NCBI RefSeq assembly: GCF_016428755.1
Contig: NZ_JAELTI010000017.1
Coordinates: 1 to 64,000, forward strand
Direction of reading: 5' to 3'
Source: Allobosea sp. ASV33
GTDB taxonomy: Bacteria; Pseudomonadota; Alphaproteobacteria; Rhizobiales; Beijerinckiaceae
Length of the DNA: 64,000 nt
Shown: piece after piece, positions 53,801 through 61,964 of the stretch
How the letters are laid out: every line of letters starts with the position of its first letter
Position numbering within the stretch: the stretch's first letter is position 1
Position numbers and translations under genes: made by a program
The notes under the pieces: generated by a model
The model's database searches: none
What the model saw: the letters and a program-made list of their open reading frames with translations, nothing else
Told to the model about the DNA's origin: nothing

Positions 53801-54735
53801 ACGAAATCCTTGGTGGGTGAGAGCGCGGCAGGCGGCCGCGCGAGAAACGCATCGACTTCTTCGGCCGTCGGGATGGTGGAACCGCCGCCCCAGCGCGTGC
53901 ATTTCACGGCGGCGACGACATTGGCGAAGCGCATGGCGTCCCGCGCCGGCAGGCCACGCGCTACGGCAAGCGCGAAGGCCCCGTGGAAGACGTCGCCGGC
54001 GGCGAGGGTATCGACCGCGCGGATCGAAACGGCCGGCTCGTGGTGAAAGCCGGAGCCATCGACCCAGAAAGCGCCCTGGTCGCCCATCGTCACACCGACG
54101 AGCTCATGGGCTCCGCCATCGTGGACGCGCCGCAACCGCTCCTCGACACTTCCCGCTTCGCCGGCAAACTGCACCAGCGCAGGCTCGGAGAAGACGACGT
54201 GCGACGCCATCGGAACGAGCGCACCAAGCGCGGCCGGGTCCGAGGTCAGGTCCGCGTCGAGCACCGTCGGTTTGCCAAGGGCACGGGCCCGGGCGAGCAC
54301 CGCACGAGAAGCCACCGGCCAACGCACATCCGCCAGGACGGCGTCGAACGCGGCGATATCGTCGAGCGGAAGCCAGGAGGCATCCGTGTCCAGATTTGGA
54401 TCGGCAAAAACGAGGAGCATGCGCTCTCCGTCGCCCGTGACGCCGACTGCAGAAATGCCCGACCGTGCCTCCTCGACCCGCCGGACCCGCGACACATCGA
54501 CCTTGCTGCGCTGGAGATCGGCGACGATGCGGTCTCCCTGCATGTCGTTGCCGATGCGCGCCCAAAGAGCGGCATCGCCACCCTGGCGCGCAATCGTAAT
54601 CGCTGCGTTGGTTGCCGGTCCCCCGGCCGCCGAAGCAAAATCGGAGGCGAATATCTTCGTGGGCCGGGTCGGGAAAGCCGGCAGCGCGAATATCTCGTCG
54701 TAGACGGCGACGCCGACGCAAAGAACCGCGGTCAT
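53797..54735 (-). CDS. PfkB-family sugar kinase, YihV (sulfofructose kinase)-like
   Basis: A 312-residue ribokinase-fold kinase. The substrate-side motif is AAGGPATNAA (36-45). The catalytic base is D248 in DTLAAGDVFHG; the canonical GAGD is AAGD here. Segments VLADVRW, VVFSEPALVQF and AAVKCTRWGG resemble E. coli YihV closely, and in an ungapped comparison from memory K27 and R138 are shared while the YihV asparagine 109 is not. It heads the seven-gene operon and is coupled to the aldolase, so a ketose-like sugar derivative is phosphorylated and then cleaved. Confidence 0.8.
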   Translation of the reverse strand: MTAVLCVGVAVYDEIFALPAFPTRPTKIFASDFASAAGGPATNAAITIARQGGDAALWARIGNDMQGDRIVADLQRSKVDVSRVRRVEEARSGISAVGVTGDGERMLLVFADPNLDTDASWLPLDDIAAFDAVLADVRWPVASRAVLARARALGKPTVLDADLTSDPAALGALVPMASHVVFSEPALVQFAGEAGSVEERLRRVHDGGAHELVGVTMGDQGAFWVDGSGFHHEPAVSIRAVDTLAAGDVFHGAFALAVARGLPARDAMRFANVVAAVKCTRWGGGSTIPTAEEVDAFLARPPAALSPTKDFV

Positions 54736-54857
54736 GCAGGGCGCCCCTGGAGACGATTATCTCCGAAGCGTCGAGGCGCGCCGACGCACGCCGCCGAAGC
54801 GAGCTCGCTCATCATTCCACCGCTCAGGTCGTTTCCAAATTCGGATCATCATTCCGT

Positions 54858-54893
54858 ATTCCGGAATTTGATGCGATCTAGCTATTCCGGAAT
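54858..54893. promoter_or_regulatory. Twin ATTCCGGAAT palindromes, likely IclR operators
   Basis: Two identical 10-bp palindromes occur at 54858-54867 and 54884-54893, both preceded by T, with centres 26 bp apart, plus an extra ATTCCG half-site at 54851. They lie in the 258-bp gap between the kinase operon (start 54735, minus) and iclR (54994, plus), as expected for an IclR regulator controlling both. Confidence 0.75.
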
Positions 54894-54993
54894 GCGGATG
54901 TCAATTCCAATTTTCATATGACGAGCGAATGGATATGGTGCCGCCGCATCACGGGCAGCACCGAGAGACGGATTGAGTGGGGGACAGCACCGT

Positions 54994-55854
54994 ATGGCGG
55001 GAAAAGTCGCAGACAAAGAACGGATTCCCGGCGGCACAGAGTCGGCCGAAAGTCCGGATCAGCGCGGCTCGCTCAAATCGATGCAGAAGTTGATGGCGGT
55101 GCTCGATTGCTTCTCGCGATATGACCGTTCGCTGAGTCTCGCCGAGATCTCCGAGCGCTGCAAAATGCCGAAAACGACGGTGCACCGGCTCGTCACCAGC
55201 CTGCGCGAGGCCAAGCTGCTGGAGCAAGACAAGGGGCGGGATCGCTACCGGATGGGCATTCGCCTGTTCGAGCTGGGCAGCATTGTATTGGCCAATCTCG
55301 ACCTTCATCGCGAAGCCCGCGATCTGGTGGAGCGCCTTGGGGACATCAGCGGCGAGTCGGCCCATCTGTGCATCTTCGACGGCACCAACATGGTGATCAT
55401 CGAACACCGCGAGCCTGGGGGGAACAGCGTCAACTGGACGACGACCCTTTCGCTTTCGCCCTCGTACTGCACCGGAGTGGGCAAGGCCGCGCTGGCCTTC
55501 CAGGAGCCGGCGACGATCGAGCGGGTGATCGGACAGGGCCTGCTCCCCTACACCTCCACGACGATCACCGACCCCGACGCGCTGCGTGCCGACCTCGCCG
55601 AGACGCGCAAGCGCGGGTACTCGATCGACGAAGGGGAGCATCAGGCCACCGTGCGCTGCGTCGCGGCGCCGATCCGGAATACGTCGGGCCGCGTTTTCGC
55701 GGCCGTCAGCGTGACCGGACCGATGGACCGCGTCACGCGCGAACGCGTCCCCGCGCTCGCCGAGCTCGTGATGGCGACGGCCAATCAACTCTCGCGGCAG
55801 CTCGGCTACGAGCCGCCCGGACAGGCAACGGACAAGGCGAGGAAGGCGAAGTGA
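54994..55854 (+). CDS. IclR-family transcriptional regulator
   Basis: A 286-residue regulator. The winged HTH is at about residues 28-85 (KLMAVLDCFSRYDRSLSLAEIS, then KTTVHRLVTSLREAKLLE). The C-terminal GAF-like IclR effector domain contains SYCTGVGKAALAF and the characteristic GYSIDEGEHQATVRCVAAPIR with a conserved cysteine. The ATG at 54994 is preferred over a TTG seven codons earlier. It diverges from the kinase/aldolase/ABC operon and overlaps the dapA-like gene at its end. Confidence 0.92.
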   Translation: MAGKVADKERIPGGTESAESPDQRGSLKSMQKLMAVLDCFSRYDRSLSLAEISERCKMPKTTVHRLVTSLREAKLLEQDKGRDRYRMGIRLFELGSIVLANLDLHREARDLVERLGDISGESAHLCIFDGTNMVIIEHREPGGNSVNWTTTLSLSPSYCTGVGKAALAFQEPATIERVIGQGLLPYTSTTITDPDALRADLAETRKRGYSIDEGEHQATVRCVAAPIRNTSGRVFAAVSVTGPMDRVTRERVPALAELVMATANQLSRQLGYEPPGQATDKARKAK

Positions 55855-56753
55855 CGGGCCCGATGGAGCTGGGAGGGGTCATCGTTCCCCTGACGACGCC
55901 GTTCGCCGCCGATGAGACCATCGATTACGGGGCTTTTTCCCGACAGATCGAATGGATGCTGGCCGAAGGCGTCGATGGCGTGGTCGTCGGCGGCAGCACC
56001 GGCGAGGGGTTCACCCTCGACGAGGAAGAGGTCTTCGCGCTATCGCAGCGTGCCTTGGAGGTGGTCGCCGGTCGGGTGCCGGTCATGACCAGCATCATGG
56101 CCGATAGCAGTCGGGCCGCCGTGGCGCGCGCGCGCCAACTCTCCGAACTGCCGTTGACCGGGCTCCAGGTCGCGCCACCGCATTATATCTTCGCTCCCGA
56201 TGACGACGGGCTGGTCGAGTTCTACCGTCGGGTCGCCGGCGCTGCGGACTTCCCGATCGTCATCTACAATGTCATTTCCTGGGCCAATGTCCGGCCGGAG
56301 CTCGCCGTGCGGATCATGGACGACGTTCCGCAGGTCCGTGCCGTCAAGCAGAGCGACAAGGACCTCGGCGCCTTCGCCGATCTCACCCTCGCCGTCGGAG
56401 GAGAGCGTGTCTTCGGCGCGATCGATGGCTCTCTGATGAGTTGCTACGATCTCGGCGCTGCGGGATCGATTGCCGCGATCGCAAGCGCGGCTCCCGGCCC
56501 AAACGTATCCCTCTGGAAAACCTTGCGTGACCATCGCCGTGAGCAGGCCAAGGAGCTCAATCGTGAGCTGTGCAATCTCTGGCGCTCTCTCGCTGCTCCG
56601 AATCTACCGGCGCGCGTGAAAGCTGCCCAGACGTTGCAGGGCGTGAGCTCTGGGCTGCCGCGCTCGCCGATGTCCGCCGCCTCGGTCGACTGCGAGATGG
56701 GGATCGGCGAGGCGCTCAAGCGATTGGAGGCCTGCAACAGGCAAAGCTTGTGA
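55851..56753 (+). CDS. DapA-superfamily aldolase/dehydratase (intact catalytic residues)
   Basis: A TIM-barrel enzyme of 300 residues. It has GGSTGEG (47-53) for carboxylate binding, catalytic tyrosine Y139 in IVIYNV and Schiff-base lysine K166 in RAVKQSDKD. Unlike the copy at 2728, it has the full catalytic set, so a lyase or dehydratase on a 2-keto acid is likely. The GTG at 55851 overlaps the iclR stop (GTGA) and follows GAGGAAGG; an ATG at 55863 is an alternative. It probably serves the same pathway as the divergent kinase/aldolase operon. Confidence 0.85.
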   Translation: MTGPMELGGVIVPLTTPFAADETIDYGAFSRQIEWMLAEGVDGVVVGGSTGEGFTLDEEEVFALSQRALEVVAGRVPVMTSIMADSSRAAVARARQLSELPLTGLQVAPPHYIFAPDDDGLVEFYRRVAGAADFPIVIYNVISWANVRPELAVRIMDDVPQVRAVKQSDKDLGAFADLTLAVGGERVFGAIDGSLMSCYDLGAAGSIAAIASAAPGPNVSLWKTLRDHRREQAKELNRELCNLWRSLAAPNLPARVKAAQTLQGVSSGLPRSPMSAASVDCEMGIGEALKRLEACNRQSL

Positions 56754-56874
56754 ACCAAGGTCGACATTCAGTGCGTGAAAGCCGCAACTGCTGCCGCACG
56801 AATGGCGGCCAGTCGCCCGGCCTGGCGATCGTCCGCTCGGTCTCCAACGCGCGGCGGCAGGGCAGGACGATTTC

Positions 56875-57141
56875 ATGAAGGTTATCGTCGCGGCGACGCA
56901 TTGCTACCCGGGATGCCGGGTCCGGATCGAGGAACGCGGCCAAAATCCGTCCGCACTCGTCGAATTCAGCGACGGCACCATCGTGCTGGGGGAACTTGAT
57001 ACTACCGACGGAGTGACCCTCCTGACGGTGCCCAGTTACCGTACGGCGCGCGGCACGCGGATCGAGATCAAGACCTGGCGTCTCGAACCCGGCAGCGGAG
57101 CTGGGTGCTGGCGCATCAAGGCGCGCGTGACGACGGGGTGA
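56875..57141 (+). CDS. Small hypothetical protein (88 residues)
   Basis: Not recognised. The frame starts with an ATG preceded by AGGA and encodes a compact, mostly beta-like protein with three cysteines (two in THCYPGC) and alternating charged and hydrophobic residues (SDGTIVLGELDTTDG). Codon use looks like its neighbours, with G or C at most third positions. It could be a small domain related to the iclR-dapA unit 121 bases upstream, or a spurious frame. Confidence 0.4.
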   Translation: MKVIVAATHCYPGCRVRIEERGQNPSALVEFSDGTIVLGELDTTDGVTLLTVPSYRTARGTRIEIKTWRLEPGSGAGCWRIKARVTTG

Positions 57142-57203
57142 GCGGCTTGCCATATGACGCGGGAACGGGGCCCGGTCCGCTCGCTCCAGAGAGGTCTCAT
57201 TGC

Positions 57204-57641
57204 TCAGGTGGTGCGGATCTCGAGGACGGTACCGGCATGAACCCGCGTGTCGAAATAGCAGAAGCCGCCGCCGTCAACGCGCTTGCCGCGCGCAATGATG
57301 CCGAGGCCCGCGTCGAGGCCGGCCTGGACGCCTGCATCGATGTCGGGCACCTCGAAACCGAGATGATAGATGCTCTCCCCATGCTCGAGGAGGAATCGAC
57401 GCTGCGGACTATCGAGCTCGCCGGGCATGCAGAGCTGGAGCTGCACGTTGTCGAGATCGGCGCAGCGATACTTCATCGCGGCTGACGCCGCAGGGTTAGG
57501 CACCTCGAACTCGGCATAAGGGCCCTTCTTTGGATAGTCGTAGAAAGGGCCGAAGCCGAGACGGCTGTAATAGGCCTCGGCGCGTTCGAGATCATGCACC
57601 ACGACGCAGATATGATGGAGTTTGCGGAACAGAGCTGACAT
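57204..57641 (-). CDS. VOC-family (glyoxalase/methylmalonyl-CoA epimerase-like) enzyme
   Basis: A 145-residue vicinal-oxygen-chelate protein with two beta-alpha-beta-beta-beta modules. Metal ligands can be placed as His in KLHHICVVV, Gln in VQLQL, His in IYHLGFEV and Glu at the end in VLEIRT, the pattern of methylmalonyl-CoA epimerase and related enzymes. The ATG at 57641 is preferred over a long upstream extension. It is the last gene of the ABC operon starting at 61418, 46 bases after gntR. Confidence 0.8.
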   Translation of the reverse strand: MSALFRKLHHICVVVHDLERAEAYYSRLGFGPFYDYPKKGPYAEFEVPNPAASAAMKYRCADLDNVQLQLCMPGELDSPQRRFLLEHGESIYHLGFEVPDIDAGVQAGLDAGLGIIARGKRVDGGGFCYFDTRVHAGTVLEIRTT

Positions 57642-57687
57642 GGCGACCTGCTGAGACCTGCGGACTCGAAGGGAATGGGACGGGTGT

Positions 57688-58326
57688 TCAGAGATGGAGG
57701 GCGGGCTCGACGATGGCGCGTGTCGCCTCGACATGCTGCCGGGCCGCCCGCTCGGCGCCGTCCTCGTCGCGCGCCGTCAGCGCCGCGAGGATGAGCTGGT
57801 GCTGCTCGTTCGACTGTCGCATCTCATGCTCGGCGAACAGCACCGGTACCCGCAGCATCCAGTACTGGAACTGCGTGCGCTCGTGGAACTGGGCGAGCAG
57901 CGGGTTGGCCGCGGTGTCGACGATGCTCTGATGGAAGATGCCATTGAGGCGGTTGAGCTCGTGCCGGGTCAGGCTGTCGGCGGGCTGCATCTGCTCTATC
58001 AACGCCGCCAGTCTGGCAAGCTCGGCCTTGGTGATGCGGCGGGCGGCCAGGCGCGCGGTCGCGCCCTCGACGGCGGCCCGGCTTTCGAAGATCGCGCCGA
58101 TCTGCGAGCGGACGACCTGCTCCACGACCCAGCCGCGCTTGCGCGTGAGATAGCCTTCGCCCTGCATCAGCAGCAGGGCCTCCCGCACCGGGGTTCGCCC
58201 GGCGCCGAGCCGTTCGCACAGCTCGTCCTCGACGATGCGTTCCCCGGGAGAGAGTTCACCGCCCAGGATCATGCTGCGCAGCCTTGTGCGCACATCGGTC
58301 GAAATGGCGGTCTCGGTCGGCCTCAT
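57688..58326 (-). CDS. GntR-family transcriptional regulator with FCD domain
   Basis: A 212-residue regulator. The winged helix is at residues 10-70 (RLRSMILGGELSPGERIVEDEL, then GRTPVREALLLMQGEGYL) and the FCD ligand domain contains the expected helices with NRLNGIFHQSIVD and HEMRQSNEQHQLIL. Its ATG overlaps the stop of the upstream ATPase gene by four bases. It probably represses its own operon through the AT-rich site near 61464. Confidence 0.9.
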   Translation of the reverse strand: MRPTETAISTDVRTRLRSMILGGELSPGERIVEDELCERLGAGRTPVREALLLMQGEGYLTRKRGWVVEQVVRSQIGAIFESRAAVEGATARLAARRITKAELARLAALIEQMQPADSLTRHELNRLNGIFHQSIVDTAANPLLAQFHERTQFQYWMLRVPVLFAEHEMRQSNEQHQLILAALTARDEDGAERAARQHVEATRAIVEPALHL

Positions 58327-59147
58327 GATCGTGCATCCTGCTGCGCGGGCGACTGGGGTGGCGCGGCCTGTCCATCTTTCAGAAGCCGGGCCAGGAACTG
58401 ACGCGCCCGGTCGCTGCGCGGACTGGTGAAGAACGCTGCAGGCGCGCTGTCCTCGACGACGGCACCACCTTCCATGAAGATCACCCGGTCGGCGACGTCG
58501 CGGGCGATCGCCATGTCATGGGTGGCGATCATCATCGTCTGGCCGTCCTCCGCCAGCGCGCGGATCGTGGCGACCACCTCCTGTACGAGCTCTGGATCCA
58601 ACGCGGAGGTCGGCTCGTCGAGCAGCAGGACGCGCGGTTCCATCGCGAGCGCCCGGGCGATCGCGACGCGCTGCTGTTGGCCACCCGAGAGCTGGGCGGG
58701 GTAGGCATCCTTGCGCGCGGTCAGGCCGACCTTCGCGAGCAAGGCTTCCGCCCGGATCCGGGCCTCTGCCTTGGGCAGGCCGAGGACGATCCGGGGACCG
58801 CTCATGACATTTTCGAGCGCCGTCATGTGCCGGAACAGATTGAAATGCTGGAAGACCATGCCGATCTGCCGGCGCTGCAATGAGACCTGCGCATCGGCCA
58901 GTTCATGCAGGGCGGTCTCGGTCTCGCGATAACCGATCAATTCGCCGTAGGCATAGACGCGGCCCGCCGAGATGCCTTCGAGGCGGTTGATGCAGCGCAG
59001 AAGGGTCGATTTTCCGGCGCCGGAGGGACCAAGCAACGCGACAACCTGGCCGCGCGGCACGTCGAAGCTCACGTTCTCGAACGCGACCACCGGCCCCCAG
59101 GACTTGCCGACGCCATGAAGCGAGACAGCGGGAAGGTTGTCGGTCAT
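58323..59147 (-). CDS. Amino-acid-type ABC transporter ATP-binding protein
   Basis: A 274-residue ATPase, a little longer than usual because of a proline-rich tail, with Walker A GPSGAGKST, Q-loop VFQHFNLFRHMTA, signature [15 protein letters not shown], Walker B VLLLDEPTSALD and H-loop THDMAIA. It overlaps the permease gene upstream and gntR downstream by four bases each. Confidence 0.92.
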   Translation of the reverse strand: MTDNLPAVSLHGVGKSWGPVVAFENVSFDVPRGQVVALLGPSGAGKSTLLRCINRLEGISAGRVYAYGELIGYRETETALHELADAQVSLQRRQIGMVFQHFNLFRHMTALENVMSGPRIVLGLPKAEARIRAEALLAKVGLTARKDAYPAQLSGGQQQRVAIARALAMEPRVLLLDEPTSALDPELVQEVVATIRALAEDGQTMMIATHDMAIARDVADRVIFMEGGAVVEDSAPAAFFTSPRSDRARQFLARLLKDGQAAPPQSPAQQDARS

Positions 59148-60004
59148 CTCGGCGGAAACCTCTTCTCGAGCCCGGTCTGGATGACCGTCGCCAGCGCGGT
59201 GAGCGCGAGATACCAGATCGCGGCGACCGTCAGCAGCTCGACGACGCGGAAATTCGAGGAGTAGATGTCGGTCACGACGCGCAGCATCTCGGGATAGCCG
59301 ATCGTCGAGGCGAGCGAGGTCGATTTCAGCAGCATGATGTATTGGTTGCCGCAGGCCGGTACGATGATGCGCCCCGCTTGCGGCGCGACGACATGAGTGA
59401 AGACCTGCCTCTGAGTCATGCCGAGCGCGGTCGCGGCCGATCGCTGGCCGTTGTCGATCGCCATGATACCCGCGCGCATGATCTCGCTCATGTAAGCGCC
59501 TTCGGCGAGGGACAGGCCCGCCAGTGCGGCGAGGAACGGCGTCACCACGACCGTGGTCGGCGTTTCGAACAACGGCCCCGGCAGAAACGGCAGGGAGATC
59601 GTGATCGTCGGGAACATCGTCGGCACGGCGTTGAACCAGAAGACGAGCTGGATCAGCATCGGCGTGCCGCGGAAGAGGTAGACATAGACCGCGGAGAGGC
59701 CGGACAGAATGGGATTGCCGGACAGGCGCATCAACGCCGAGATCAGCCCGATGACGCTGGAGATTCCAAGCGCCAGCGTACCGAGGATCAGCGCGTTCAA
59801 CGCCCCGGCCACGATCGCCGGATGGAACAGATACTCGCCGATGATCGTGAGATCGAGAATGCGCGAGCGGATGCCGCCCCAGACGATCGCGGCGACGAAC
59901 GCCACCACGATCCCCCCGACCACCCAGCCGCCCCAGCGACGCTGAGCCACGATCGGCAGCGCCGCAGCGGCGAGGACTGGAGCTGCTGGCCCGGCAACGC
60001 TCAT
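59144..60004 (-). CDS. Amino-acid-type ABC transporter permease
   Basis: A 286-residue inner-membrane permease with the HisM/GlnP signature YLFRGTPMLIQLVFWFNA and docking loop GAYMSEIMRAGIMAIDNGQ. The N-terminal 70 residues add an extra hydrophobic helix. It is the only permease gene in this operon, so a homodimer is expected. Confidence 0.9.
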   Translation of the reverse strand: MSVAGPAAPVLAAAALPIVAQRRWGGWVVGGIVVAFVAAIVWGGIRSRILDLTIIGEYLFHPAIVAGALNALILGTLALGISSVIGLISALMRLSGNPILSGLSAVYVYLFRGTPMLIQLVFWFNAVPTMFPTITISLPFLPGPLFETPTTVVVTPFLAALAGLSLAEGAYMSEIMRAGIMAIDNGQRSAATALGMTQRQVFTHVVAPQAGRIIVPACGNQYIMLLKSTSLASTIGYPEMLRVVTDIYSSNFRVVELLTVAAIWYLALTALATVIQTGLEKRFPPR

Positions 60005-60013
60005 CGTCGCTCC

Positions 60014-60880
60014 TCAGCGCTTGCTGGCGGGCAGGTTGATGGTGATCTTGTCGAGCAGGCCGCCTTCGAGGCCCCACTTCGTCATGATCTTCCGATAGCT
60101 GCCATCGGCCAGCATCTCGTCGAGCGCCACCTTGACGGCATCCCGCAGGCCCGCCTCCTTTTTGCTGAATCCCCAGGAGGTGATGTAGGGCGTCATGATG
60201 TAGTTGCCGCCCACGATGCCGTACTTGCCCGGAAACTGGCTGCCGAGATAGGCCAGCGCCGGCAGGTCGCCGAGATAGGCATCGACACGCTTGAGATCGA
60301 GCTGCATGCGCGCGTCCGGGGCGGACGGCAATTGTTCGGCCCGGATCGCCGGCTTGCCCGCGGCGGTGCAGGCTGCGGATGCCGCCTCGACCTTCTCCAT
60401 GATCACGCGCGAGCCGAGCAGCGTCGCGACGGACTTGCCGCAGAAATCGTCGATCGTCTTGTATTGCGAGGCCGTGGCCGCGAGCGCCAGCATCGCGCCA
60501 CCCGAGCGCATGTAATTGACGAAATCGAGCGTTTTCTCGCGCTCTTCCGTATCGGAGATGCCGCCGGAGGCGACGGCGAAGCGATTGGCCTCGATCCCGG
60601 GGATGAGCGCGGAATACTCGGCCTGGACATATTCGAGCTTGAGCTTCAGCCGCTTGGCGACCTCTTCAAGCAGATCGGCCGAGGCGCCGGTCACCATCTG
60701 CTTGCCGGGCTCGCGGAATTCGACCGGCGGAAAGGTTTGCTGCGATCCGACGGTCAGAACGCCCTTGGCTTTGACCGCCGCCGGCACGAGCGCCTCCGCC
60801 GTCTGCGCGGAGGCATTCCCACTGCCCAAGGAGAGGGCGACGGAAAGAACAAGCATCGAAATTCCTGCAACTGCCTTCAT
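60014..60880 (-). CDS. Amino-acid-type ABC transporter substrate-binding protein
   Basis: A 288-residue SBP_bac_3 protein with a signal peptide to about residue 25 (GNASA). VKAKGVLTVGSQQTFPPVEF is the family opening, and IEANRFAVASGGISDTEEREKTLDFVNYM the hinge-side motif. Two cysteines (in DDFCGKS and SAACTAAG) may form a disulfide. AAGGAGGGGG precedes the ATG. It is the second gene of its operon after the cyclotransferase-like gene. Confidence 0.9.
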   Translation of the reverse strand: MKAVAGISMLVLSVALSLGSGNASAQTAEALVPAAVKAKGVLTVGSQQTFPPVEFREPGKQMVTGASADLLEEVAKRLKLKLEYVQAEYSALIPGIEANRFAVASGGISDTEEREKTLDFVNYMRSGGAMLALAATASQYKTIDDFCGKSVATLLGSRVIMEKVEAASAACTAAGKPAIRAEQLPSAPDARMQLDLKRVDAYLGDLPALAYLGSQFPGKYGIVGGNYIMTPYITSWGFSKKEAGLRDAVKVALDEMLADGSYRKIMTKWGLEGGLLDKITINLPASKR

Positions 60881-60917
60881 GGCCCCCTCCTTGTTATGAA
60901 TGCTCGATAGCGAATCT

Positions 60918-61418
60918 TCAGCGTGAATCGGCGCCTTTGCCGGGAATGGCAGACGGATTCGGCCGGTCGGCGCGCGGGCAGGGCGCCGCGGCCTCGTAGG
61001 TCGCCAGAACCTTGTCGATATAGTCCTGCGGGAAGCCGAAATGCTTCATGCCGGTGGGGATATGGTGCCAGTAGAAGTTCGGCGGGCGCATCGCGACGCC
61101 CGGACGGATCAGGCGATAGGTCCAGCAATCGTACATCTTCCCATCGTCGCCGTAGACGGTGACGCAGCAGCGTTCGAAATCGTCGTAATCCTCGGTGAAG
61201 CGCTCGGGCGAGAGCTCGAAGACCACGCCGAGGCACTTGTTGCCGGCGGCTTCTGCCGTGTTGAGGAAATGGCACCAGCCGCGATCGGCCCGGTCGGCCG
61301 CCGCATGGAAGCGGATGGCATGATTGGCGGCATAACCCTTGGCGACGACCTTCGCATCGGGTTCGTACCGCTTCATCTCCACCGGATCGAGCCAGGTGCA
61401 ATAGGCGAAATAGTACAT
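60918..61418 (-). CDS. Gamma-glutamylcyclotransferase-like (GGCT fold) protein
   Basis: A 166-residue protein whose opening YYFAYCTWLDPVEMKRYEPDAKVV and GVVFELSPERF follow the GGCT pattern (YFAYGSNM..., VYELTPE...). In canonical enzymes GGCT converts gamma-glutamyl amino acids to 5-oxoproline with a catalytic glutamate in the second half, here possibly the E in YDDFERCC. The conserved YGSN loop is changed to YCTW, so activity or substrate may differ. The ATG at 61418 follows GGAGG. First gene of an amino-acid-type ABC operon. Confidence 0.72.
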   Translation of the reverse strand: MYYFAYCTWLDPVEMKRYEPDAKVVAKGYAANHAIRFHAAADRADRGWCHFLNTAEAAGNKCLGVVFELSPERFTEDYDDFERCCVTVYGDDGKMYDCWTYRLIRPGVAMRPPNFYWHHIPTGMKHFGFPQDYIDKVLATYEAAAPCPRADRPNPSAIPGKGADSR

Positions 61419-61424
61419 CGACAA

Positions 61425-61964
61425 CCTCCATAAGCGGCGGAAGCGGCCGCTCTCGGCCTCTTCATATATTTTTTCGTATATTAAGAAAAATGCGCCGTCA
61501 ACTGCCGAGCGCGGAGACGTTGCACTTCGCTGAAATGCGATGAGATGCGTTGCGCGGGCGCCCGCACGCCGACTGAATCGTCAGGGACTTATGTGTGATC
61601 GCGACCGGATTGGGAGCGATCCCGATGCTCGCGGCGATCTCCCGCCGGGAGAACCCGATCGCATGGCGCCGCGGGCACTCCCGACCTGCGATCGATCGGG
61701 CAAGCAGCCTTCAAGGCGCTCGGTGCGGACCCACCAAGAATACGAGGCACTTACCGGAAAAGACTGAGATACAATCTGCGAAGGAGCGAGGTTTTGATGG
61801 GCAGGCGTTCGGCCCCAAACCGGGCGCTACTCGGATATGTGGGATAGGCTTCGCGGCCCCGCAGCTTCGGCGCGCCGATAAATGCGGCATGGATCGCCGT
61901 CTCCCACAAAATTGGTCCGTAAGCATCTATTGACACAGGCTGCCCGTGGGCAGATGCAGCGCCC
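61425..61964. other. Gene-free stretch between divergent operons
   Basis: About 540 bases without a recognisable gene. Short frames on both strands (for example 61595-61933 plus and 61751-61966 minus) show no family resemblance or start signals. The left end holds the AT-rich promoter region of the cyclotransferase/ABC operon; the right end must hold the promoter of the histidine kinase gene. Confidence 0.6.
61464..61482. promoter_or_regulatory. AT-rich inverted repeat, promoter/operator of the GGCT-ABC-gntR operon
   Basis: ATATA (61464-61468) and TATAT (61477-61481) flank a T-run in an otherwise GC-rich region, 46-63 bases upstream of the first gene's ATG. It probably includes the -10 region and a site for the operon's own GntR regulator. 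Confidence 0.45.
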
